From contig CAUHHV010000010.1 in the NCBI GenBank assembly GCA_959606065.1, forward strand, positions 1 through 64,000: a stretch of 64,000 nt of DNA. Reading direction: 5' to 3'. The stretch is from an uncultured Collinsella sp. (GTDB taxonomy: Bacteria > Actinomycetota > Coriobacteriia > Coriobacteriales > Coriobacteriaceae). The translations under genes and the position numbers were made by a program. The first letter of the stretch is position 1. Every line of letters begins with the position of its first letter. Below, in pieces: positions 51,413 through 57,683 of the stretch. The notes beneath the pieces were generated by a model. It had not been told where the DNA came from. It saw nothing but the letters and a program-made list of their open reading frames with translations, and did no database searches.

Positions 51413-51785
51413 AGAGCCAGCTCATCTCCTCGCCATAGCGATCCGCATAGGCATTCCGTTTGAGCTCTTCGTCGTCCGATGGCTGAGCCTTGACCATATC
51501 GATTCCCGACTCACAGCAAGCGGCAGCGAACAGCTTCGACCCCTGATCCATAAGCTCGAGCTTACGTTTGGCGGCCTTTTCGCGCTCGCGCTGTTCCGCC
51601 CGGGCACGACTGGGCAGCAGGATATCCTCGAGCGCACCGGGGCGATCGGCCAGCGATGCTGCAAGCTGCCAGAGCGCTCGCACCGCTTGGCTCGGCGTCA
51701 TACCGGCCTTGGAGAGAGCGGCGTCCCCACTCCTTTTAAGATCGGCATCGAGACGTACGTTGATCTGAGCGGCTGTTGTGGTCAT
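51405..51785 (-). CDS. RelB/DinJ-type antitoxin
   Basis: The N-terminal ribbon-helix-helix is clear (AQINVRLDADLKRSGDAALSKAGMTPSQAVRALWQLAA, residues 6-44). The rest is charged and helical and would wrap the toxin, ending NAYADRYGEEMSWLYE. The product is 126 residues. RelB/DinJ antitoxins usually pair with RelE/YafQ toxins; here the partner is a PIN protein, a known alternative pairing. The ribosome site AAGGAGGGGTC is strong. Upstream, three ATGCT strings at 51835-51865 are a possible self-operator. Confidence 0.9.
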   Translation of the reverse strand: MTTTAAQINVRLDADLKRSGDAALSKAGMTPSQAVRALWQLAASLADRPGALEDILLPSRARAEQREREKAAKRKLELMDQGSKLFAAACCESGIDMVKAQPSDDEELKRNAYADRYGEEMSWLYE

Positions 51786-51958
51786 GACCCCTCCTTAATA
51801 CTTCAAAATATCATAAAGCTCTATGGTAGATACGTAAAGCATGTATAGCATTTATAAGCATTAGCCGTACTCTGTACACAAAAAGCCGCCGAGGCGCACT
51901 GCACCTCGGCGGCCACGTATCGCAGATCTAGTTCGGTTTCACCCTTTGCATTCGCCCA

Positions 51959-52002
51959 GATAAAACCTGCCAAAATAAACCTGTCCCTTTTTGGCAGGTT
52001 TT
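51959..52002 (-). repeat. Dispersed palindromic repeat, family A, copy 4
   Basis: This is a canonical copy (arms AAACCTGCCAAAA/TTTTTGGCAGGTTT). On the minus strand it starts within the TAA stop of the M18 aminopeptidase gene and probably ends that transcript. Confidence 0.9.
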
Positions 52003-53386
52003 AGAGTTCCACGCTTTCGGCGCCGTTGATGGTCAGGTCACGCTCGTAGAAGGCGGTGAGGGCGCGGATGGCGTACATTACGTCGCGCACGCCGCCGGTC
52101 TCGTAGCTCGAGTGCATGGCAAGCTGCGGCAGGCCCACGTCCACGGCATGCATGCTCGCCTGCATATTGGACAGATTGCCCAGGGTAGAACCGCCGGCCA
52201 TATCGCTCTTGTTGGCAAAGGCCTGCGTGGGCACGTCGGCGTCATCGCAAATGGCCTGGAACACCGCGCGGCTAAAGGCGTCGGTGCAGTAGTGCTGGTT
52301 GGCGGCCTCCTTGATGACGATGCCGCCGTTAAGCACAACCTGGTTGCGGGCGTCGCACTTCTCGGCGTGGTTGGGGTGCACGGCATGCGCGTTGTCGCAG
52401 CTCACGAGCATCGAAGCGGCAAGTGTGCGGTGGTACGACTCGTCATCGAAGCCCAGCGACCCGTTGATGCGGCGCAGCGCGTCGGCCAAGAACGTCGACA
52501 TGGCGCCCTGCTTGGTCTCGGAGCCAACCTCCTCGTTATCAAAGCAGCAAAAGACCGAAACGTCGTGCGCATTCTCGGCACCCAAAAATGCCTGCAGCGA
52601 GGTGTAGGCGCAGGCCAGGTCGTCGAGCTTGGGCGTCGAGATAAACTCGTCGGCCCAGCCCCAAATACGCGCATCCTGTCGGTTGACCAGGAACAGGTCG
52701 CGGCCCAGAATCTGCTCAGGCTCAACATCCAGTTCGTCAGCGATCAGGGCATCAAAGTCACCCTGCTTAAGATCGCCAGCGCTGATGAGCGGGCACAGAT
52801 CAACGGCGCGATTGGGAGCAAAGCCCTCGTTAACGCCGCGGTTCATATGGATGGCAAGGCTCGGAATGATAGCGACCTCGCGCTCGGTGGCGAGCAGGCG
52901 GCTCTCAATACGGTCGCCCTCGCGCACCAACACGCGGCCCGCGAGCGCCAACGGGCGGTCGAACCAGGTGTAGTCGATCATGCCGCCGTAGGCCTCGGTG
53001 TTCAGGCGCAGCGTCTCGCCCGCGCCGTCGAGCTCGGGCACGGCCTTGACCTTAAACGTCGGCGAATCGCTGTGCGACGCCGTGAGCTGAAAATGGTAGT
53101 CGCCGGCAACGCCGTCCTCGCCCCATGTCGCGGCCAGGTCCTCGCCCACCTTAAAGGCAACGACGCTCGAGGTGTTGCGCTGCGTGTAATAACGCCCGCC
53201 CGGCTCGATGTCCCACGCCGCATTCTCGGGCAGGTAGGTAAAGCCCGCCTCGTCGAGCTCGGCCATAATGGTCGCTGCCGTATGGAACATGCTGGGGCAT
53301 GCCTCGATAAAGTCGATAAGGTCGTTGGCGGCCTCGATATCATCGGCCGTCACATGCGCGCGCTCGGGCGTTTCCTGATCCGTCAT
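52001..53386 (-). CDS. M18 family metalloaminopeptidase
   Basis: The start at 53386 (MTDQETPERAHV) has AAAGGGGAGAGC before it; the frame is open 37 codons further without support. Zinc ligands and neighbours are in LTASHSDSPTFKVK, CCFDNEEVGSETKQGA and SCDNAHAVHPNHAEK, with the C-terminal His in LAMHSSYETGG. M18 enzymes (DapA/aspartyl-aminopeptidase type, large dodecamers) trim acidic or other N-terminal residues from peptides in the cytosol. The product is 461 residues. It is divergent from the Ntn hydrolase gene. Confidence 0.93.
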   Translation of the reverse strand: MTDQETPERAHVTADDIEAANDLIDFIEACPSMFHTAATIMAELDEAGFTYLPENAAWDIEPGGRYYTQRNTSSVVAFKVGEDLAATWGEDGVAGDYHFQLTASHSDSPTFKVKAVPELDGAGETLRLNTEAYGGMIDYTWFDRPLALAGRVLVREGDRIESRLLATEREVAIIPSLAIHMNRGVNEGFAPNRAVDLCPLISAGDLKQGDFDALIADELDVEPEQILGRDLFLVNRQDARIWGWADEFISTPKLDDLACAYTSLQAFLGAENAHDVSVFCCFDNEEVGSETKQGAMSTFLADALRRINGSLGFDDESYHRTLAASMLVSCDNAHAVHPNHAEKCDARNQVVLNGGIVIKEAANQHYCTDAFSRAVFQAICDDADVPTQAFANKSDMAGGSTLGNLSNMQASMHAVDVGLPQLAMHSSYETGGVRDVMYAIRALTAFYERDLTINGAESVEL

Positions 53387-53547
53387 GCTCTCCCCTTTCG
53401 CTGGGTTGATGGTCCCCTCCAGCATACCCCGCCGCGCCAGTGCCGTGCCTTTCATTCCATGTTTAATCCCGCGCCGCTCGCCAAGTTGAGCCATCATGCC
53501 CGCACTCCTTTTGCGACAATTACGCTAACAGGACGAAAGGAGCCGTC

Positions 53548-54633
53548 ATGAAGCCACGTAACATTGCCATCGCCTGCGGTGTCGCGGGAGTCGCCGTCGG
53601 CCTTGCCGCTGCCACCGGTATCGTTTATCACAAGCAAATCAAGTCCGCCGCGTCGCTCAAACGCTTGACCGACTATGCGGATGGCTATGACCTGTACGCA
53701 ATCGACATCGCCTACGACTACGATCTTGATCGCATCATCGCTGCTGGCGTGCGCGACGACCAGGCCTACATCGATGCCGTGGTGGCGCAGGTGCTGCCCG
53801 GTGTGCCGACACATGTCCAGGCACCCCAGTTTGCCTGCAGCGCTTTTGTCGCCGTAGATGCCGAAGGCCGCGTGCGCACCGGTCGCAATTACGACTTTAA
53901 GGACGACACCTCGGCGCTGCTGGTGCGCAATCACCCGCGTGACGGCTATGCCTCCATCGGCTTTGCGGCCCTCAATAACCTGGGCGATAACACTCCGCTT
54001 GACTCCATCGCCGGACGCGCCGCGGCGTTGATGGGCCCGTTTGCCCAGCTCGACGGTGTTAACGAATGCGGCGTGTCCATTGCCGTACTCACTCTGGATT
54101 CCAAGCCCTGTGACCAGGACACGCAGCGCCCCGTCATCAATACCTCGCTCGCCATCCGCTTGGTGCTCGACCGCGCGGCTACCACACAGGAGGCCGTCGA
54201 CCTGCTTTCTGCCTATGACATGCACGCCATGGCCGGACGCGACTACCACTTCTTTATCAACGACGCCGCCGGTGACGCGCGCGTAGTAGAGTGGGATCCG
54301 CACGATCCGGACCGCGCTTTCAAAGCGACTCCCGTACGCCAGGTTACGAACTTCTACACCTGCTATGGCGACGAGGTGCTCCCCAACCAAAAGAATGGCG
54401 AGCTGGGCCATGGTAAAGAGCGCGCCGTCGCAATCGCCGATGTCCTTGACGCCCATGTCGGTGCCCAAGACGAGGCAGTCGCTTGGAAGGCCCTACGCGC
54501 TGCAGCGCAAGAGCCCAATCCGGAAGACATCACCAGCAACACGCAGTGGTCGGTCGTCTTTGACAATACCGAACCCGCCGCCGCTATTACGCTGCGCCGC
54601 CACTGGGGCGACGCCGACGCCTTCGCACTGTAA
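53548..54633 (+). CDS. Membrane-anchored Ntn hydrolase (linear amide C-N hydrolase, choloylglycine/penicillin V acylase-like)
   Basis: After an N-terminal hydrophobic segment (about residues 6-27), the catalytic domain opens with FACSAFVAVDAEGRVRTGRNYDF. Cys97 is the expected nucleophile and Arg/Asp in GRNYDF match conserved positions of bile-salt hydrolases and acylases. Further blocks are DGVNECGVSIAVLTLDS and NTSLAIRLVLDRAATTQEA. In classic enzymes the Cys is at residue 2, exposed after removal of Met; here it would require cleavage of about 96 residues or act without it. The substrate is unknown. The product is 361 residues; ribosome site GAAAGGAG. Confidence 0.85.
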   Translation: MKPRNIAIACGVAGVAVGLAAATGIVYHKQIKSAASLKRLTDYADGYDLYAIDIAYDYDLDRIIAAGVRDDQAYIDAVVAQVLPGVPTHVQAPQFACSAFVAVDAEGRVRTGRNYDFKDDTSALLVRNHPRDGYASIGFAALNNLGDNTPLDSIAGRAAALMGPFAQLDGVNECGVSIAVLTLDSKPCDQDTQRPVINTSLAIRLVLDRAATTQEAVDLLSAYDMHAMAGRDYHFFINDAAGDARVVEWDPHDPDRAFKATPVRQVTNFYTCYGDEVLPNQKNGELGHGKERAVAIADVLDAHVGAQDEAVAWKALRAAAQEPNPEDITSNTQWSVVFDNTEPAAAITLRRHWGDADAFAL

Positions 54634-54700
54634 GGAGCCAGGCCCGTCGACCTTACGCTCGCCTGACGTTGCTTACATTTCTATACGCTTGAGCTAACAC

Positions 54701-54736
54701 GTTTTACCCCCGTATCAACAGTGTGCGGGGGTAAAC
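54701..54736 (+). terminator. Hairpin between the Ntn hydrolase and pfkA genes
   Basis: GTTTTACCCCCG and CGGGGGTAAAC pair around a 13-base loop. A likely -10 of the pfkA promoter (TTATAAC) lies just beyond, at 54748-54754. Confidence 0.65.
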
Positions 54737-54773
54737 TTATGCGCATGTTATAACTTGCCCGGAAGGATTCATC

Positions 54774-55853
54774 ATGCTCAGGATCGGTCTTCTTACCAGT
54801 GGCGGCGACTGCCAGGCGCTCAACGCCACCATGCGCGGCATCGTCAAAACACTCATGACCAATAGCGAAGAGCCTATCGAGATCTACGGTTTTGAGGACG
54901 GCTACCAGGGCCTTATCTACAGCAGGTTCCGCGTCATGACGCCCGCCGATTTTAGCGGTATCCTCACCCGCGGCGGCACCATCCTGGGCACGAGCCGTAC
55001 GCCGTTCAAGCGCCTGGATACTCCCGAGGCCGACGGCGTCGAGAAGGTGCCCGCGATGGTCCACACCTATCACAAGTTGCAGCTCGACTGCCTGTTTATG
55101 CTGGGCGGCAACGGCTCCACCAAGACCGCCAACCGCCTGCGCGAAGAGGGCCTCAACGTTATCGCCCTGCCCAAGACCATCGACAACGACACCTGGGGCA
55201 CCGAGTTGACGTTTGGCTTTACGAGCGCCATCGACGTCGCCACCAAGTGCATCGACGACATCCACACCACTGCCTCGAGTCACGGCCGCGTGTTTGTCAT
55301 CGAGATCATGGGCCACAAGGTCGGTTGGATTCCGCTGTATGCCGGCGTCGCGGGCGGCGCGGACGTCATCCTGATTCCCGAGATCCCTTACGACATGGAT
55401 AACGTCATCAAGACCATCGAGCATCGCATGGAAACCGGCAGCCGCTTTACGATCGTAGCCGTCGCCGAGGGCGCCATCTCCAAGGATGACGCGGCACTGT
55501 CCAAGAAGGAGTACAAGAAGAAGCTCGCCGAGCGTACGAGCCCGTCAATCGTGTACGATATCGCCAAGGAGATCGAGGCCAAGACCGGTCGCGAGACCCG
55601 CGTCGCCATCCCCGGCCACACGCAGCGCGGCGGCCAGCCCGACGCCCAGGACCGCATCTTTGCGACCCAGTGCGGCGTCGAGGCAGCGCTCGGCTGCCTA
55701 CGCGGCGAGTTTGGCTACATGATTGCCCTGCGTGACGGCAAGATGTGCCACATGCCGCTCGAGGAGGTCGCCGGCAAGCTCAAATATGTCGACCCCCAGA
55801 GCGATCTGGTGCGCGAGGCCAAGGCGTTGGGCATCAGCTTCGGCGACGAATAG
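54774..55853 (+). CDS. pfkA: 6-phosphofructokinase
   Basis: PfkA phosphorylates fructose 6-phosphate, the committed step of glycolysis. Motifs are GLLTSGGDCQALNATMRG, LGGNGSTKTA, KTIDNDTWGT (catalytic Asp), EIMGHKVGWIPLYAG and IPGHTQRGG. The residue after GGN is Gly, as in ATP-dependent enzymes, while KTIDND has the Lys found in PPi-dependent ones. This Gly/Lys mix is known from actinobacterial ATP-using PFKs, so ATP is the likely donor. The product is 359 residues. A ribosome site GGAAGG precedes the ATG. Confidence 0.95.
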   Translation: MLRIGLLTSGGDCQALNATMRGIVKTLMTNSEEPIEIYGFEDGYQGLIYSRFRVMTPADFSGILTRGGTILGTSRTPFKRLDTPEADGVEKVPAMVHTYHKLQLDCLFMLGGNGSTKTANRLREEGLNVIALPKTIDNDTWGTELTFGFTSAIDVATKCIDDIHTTASSHGRVFVIEIMGHKVGWIPLYAGVAGGADVILIPEIPYDMDNVIKTIEHRMETGSRFTIVAVAEGAISKDDAALSKKEYKKKLAERTSPSIVYDIAKEIEAKTGRETRVAIPGHTQRGGQPDAQDRIFATQCGVEAALGCLRGEFGYMIALRDGKMCHMPLEEVAGKLKYVDPQSDLVREAKALGISFGDE

Positions 55854-55877
55854 CCTCGGTTGGAACCACCCCCCATC

Positions 55878-55998
55878 GGAGGCCCCAGGGCTTACCTCCC
55901 AAATCGTCCTCGGACATGTCAAGACCCCGCCGTGCGCTTCGCGCGGCGGGGTCCTTCCGTCCTGCGGAAAGATTTGGGAGGTAAGCCCTGAGGCCTCC
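55878..55998 (+). terminator. Nested inverted repeats after pfkA
   Basis: The inner hairpin GACCCCGCCG/CGGCGGGGTC (55923-55952) is a strong terminator core followed by CTTCCG. It sits inside a 28-base outer inverted repeat, 55878-55905 with 55971-55998, matching at 27 of 28 positions (GGAGGCCCCAGGGCTTACCT and onward). The whole 121-base block can fold as one long hairpin. Confidence 0.85.
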
Positions 55999-56130
55999 TG
56001 CGGTAACTAGGGAGGCCGAGGCTATTCGTCTTCTTGCTGCAAGTGCGTGGGCTGAGATTTTGGGATGTTGCAGGCTCTTAGCTGAGAGTAGCACTGACAT
56101 TTGTCCTGAAATGGCTGGTCGTTAGGGGTT

Positions 56131-56201
56131 GCTACCGGTAGTTGCGGTAGGGTTGGGGCAGATTCTAACTAGAAATGGTGGTCGCTACCGGTTGTTCTCG
56201 G
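56131..56201 (+). promoter_or_regulatory. Candidate operator repeats upstream of the XRE-membrane gene
   Basis: GCTACCGGTAGTTGCGG (56131-56147) and GCTACCGGTTGTTCTCGG (56184-56201) are direct repeats; the first contains the palindrome CTACCGGTAG. They lie 46-115 bases before the start codon and may be sites for the encoded regulator. Confidence 0.5.
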
Positions 56202-56246
56202 CATACTCGGCTCATTCGATTCGACCATCAAACGAAAGGAACCACC

Positions 56247-57167
56247 ATGGATCTTGCGATGGCACAGCGCCTCGTCGATCGCCGCAAGGCTGCCGGGCTT
56301 TCTCAGGAGGCGCTTGCCGCCCAGCTGGGTGTGAGTCGTCAGGCTGTCAGTAAATGGGAGCGCAGCGAGTCCTCACCCGATACCGATAACCTCATTGCGC
56401 TCGCCGCGCTGTATGACGTGTCGTTGGACGAGCTGTTATATGGGGAGGCGGCCAACGATGCCGACGACCTGGAGGACGGTAGCGCCGACACCGAGACGGC
56501 GGATGTGGCTGACGAGGCCGAGGATTCTGCCGAGCACGCCGATTGCGGCGACAAACCACTTGTCGATATTTCCCTCGCGCGCGGTATCCACGTCATTGAT
56601 CCCAATAAAGGCGAGGAAGTCCATGTTGGTTGGAGCGGCATCCATGTGGCTAACGAGCGCAAGGGTGAAGAGGTCCATGTGGGGCCAGGCGGATTGCATA
56701 TCGATACGCTTGAGGACGATGGACATAGTGTGCATACCAATGACGACGGCACCGTCACCATCGACGGCGAGACGTTTTCCAGCTGGAAGGAAGCACACGA
56801 CAAGCTCGACCATCACGGCAAGCATTTCCACACCAAGGTCGGACGTGCATGGAACAAATTCCCCTTCCCTGCGCTTGTCGCCCTCGCCTATCTGGTGCTC
56901 GGCATTGTCTACGGCACATGGGCTACGGGACTCTTCCTCGTCTTTCTGATTCCCGTCTATTACGCGCTTGGCGACTTTATCGACCAACGCCACTTATCTA
57001 AGCTGATCGAGGTCATCTACCCGGCAGCCGCCATCGCTTGGTTCCTCTACATGTGGCTCTGTTTGGGACAGCCCCATCCTGCATGGATCATCCTCATCAC
57101 GATTCCCGTCATAAAGGCGCTCATGCGCTGGTGTCGCAAACAATGGAAGCACCGCAAACAGGCCTAA
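56247..57167 (+). CDS. XRE-type regulator fused to membrane segments
   Basis: The start at 56247 follows GAAAGGAACCACC. Residues 6-62 form an HTH_3 domain (RLVDRRKAAGLSQEALAAQLG, then VSRQAVSKWERSESSPD). Residues 70-100 are acidic. Residues 113-153 hold a repeat in which KGEEVHVG-XX-G-XHV occurs twice (120-134 and 139-153). Residues 209-300 contain four hydrophobic segments and a basic end. Such proteins are thought to regulate genes from the membrane; the signal is unknown. The product is 306 residues. Confidence 0.85.
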   Translation: MDLAMAQRLVDRRKAAGLSQEALAAQLGVSRQAVSKWERSESSPDTDNLIALAALYDVSLDELLYGEAANDADDLEDGSADTETADVADEAEDSAEHADCGDKPLVDISLARGIHVIDPNKGEEVHVGWSGIHVANERKGEEVHVGPGGLHIDTLEDDGHSVHTNDDGTVTIDGETFSSWKEAHDKLDHHGKHFHTKVGRAWNKFPFPALVALAYLVLGIVYGTWATGLFLVFLIPVYYALGDFIDQRHLSKLIEVIYPAAAIAWFLYMWLCLGQPHPAWIILITIPVIKALMRWCRKQWKHRKQA

Positions 57168-57211
57168 CACGCTCCGACCCACCAGCACCCAACCGCCCCC
57201 GCCCTTCTCCT

Positions 57212-57280
57212 AAGTTGCGGTGAGATAGGGACTGTTTTGAAGCTCCAAAGCGCCAAACAGTCCGTATATCACCGCAACTT
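57212..57280. repeat. Palindromic repeat family C, copy 2
   Basis: AAGTTGCGGTGAGATAGGGA and onward (57212-57237) pairs with 57255-57280 with two mismatches over 26 bases. It shares AGTTGCGGTGA with the copy at 48609 but has a different inner stem. Confidence 0.88.
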
Positions 57281-57342
57281 ACAAACAACTGGGTCAGTTC
57301 CGGCACGGAGATTAGCATTGAGCTGACCGCGCGCCAAGAAAA

Positions 57343-57482
57343 GGGCCTATTTACTACGTTTAACTCGAGAGGGCCGACCATACCCGCCTTTTCCGAAAGC
57401 TGGCAAGCCCTCTACCTGCGGTTTTAATTTCATAACCTTTGTCACGGTCGAGGGTGTGGTAGCAAACGTAGTAGATAGGCCC
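57343..57482. repeat. 140-base element bounded by 19-bp inverted repeats
   Basis: GGGCCTATTTACTACGTTT (57343-57361) and AAACGTAGTAGATAGGCCC (57464-57482) are reverse complements with one mismatch. The interior has no convincing reading frame. It lies in the 514-base gap between the XRE-membrane gene and the FtsX-like gene; apart from the other repeats listed, nothing else is seen there. Confidence 0.75.
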
Positions 57483-57598
57483 ATTTTGTGGCATACGACC
57501 CATACAAGCCCAATCTCGAAGGCCAAAGAGAGCCTCTCATCCACGCCTGCGAGCGAAAACCAAATAGAATGAAAGGCAAATGGAAAGCCCGTTTGACG

Positions 57599-57683
57599 GG
57601 GCAAACGCCGGGCCACCTAATGGTTGTCCGGCGTTTGCCCAGATAAAACCTGCCAAAATAAACCTGTCCCTTTTTGGCAGGTT
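57599..57683 (-). repeat. Perfect 13-bp inverted repeat joined to family A repeat, copy 5
   Basis: GGGCAAACGCCGG (57599-57611) pairs with CCGGCGTTTGCCC (57628-57640). A canonical family A copy follows at 57642-57683 and merges with the TAA stop of the FtsX-like gene on the minus strand. Both hairpins can act in series as its terminator. Confidence 0.85.

Noticed and set aside
54774..55853. PPi-dependent phosphofructokinase
   Set aside because: The donor-site residue is Gly (GGNGS) rather than the Asp of PPi-dependent enzymes, so ATP is favoured despite the Lys in KTIDND.
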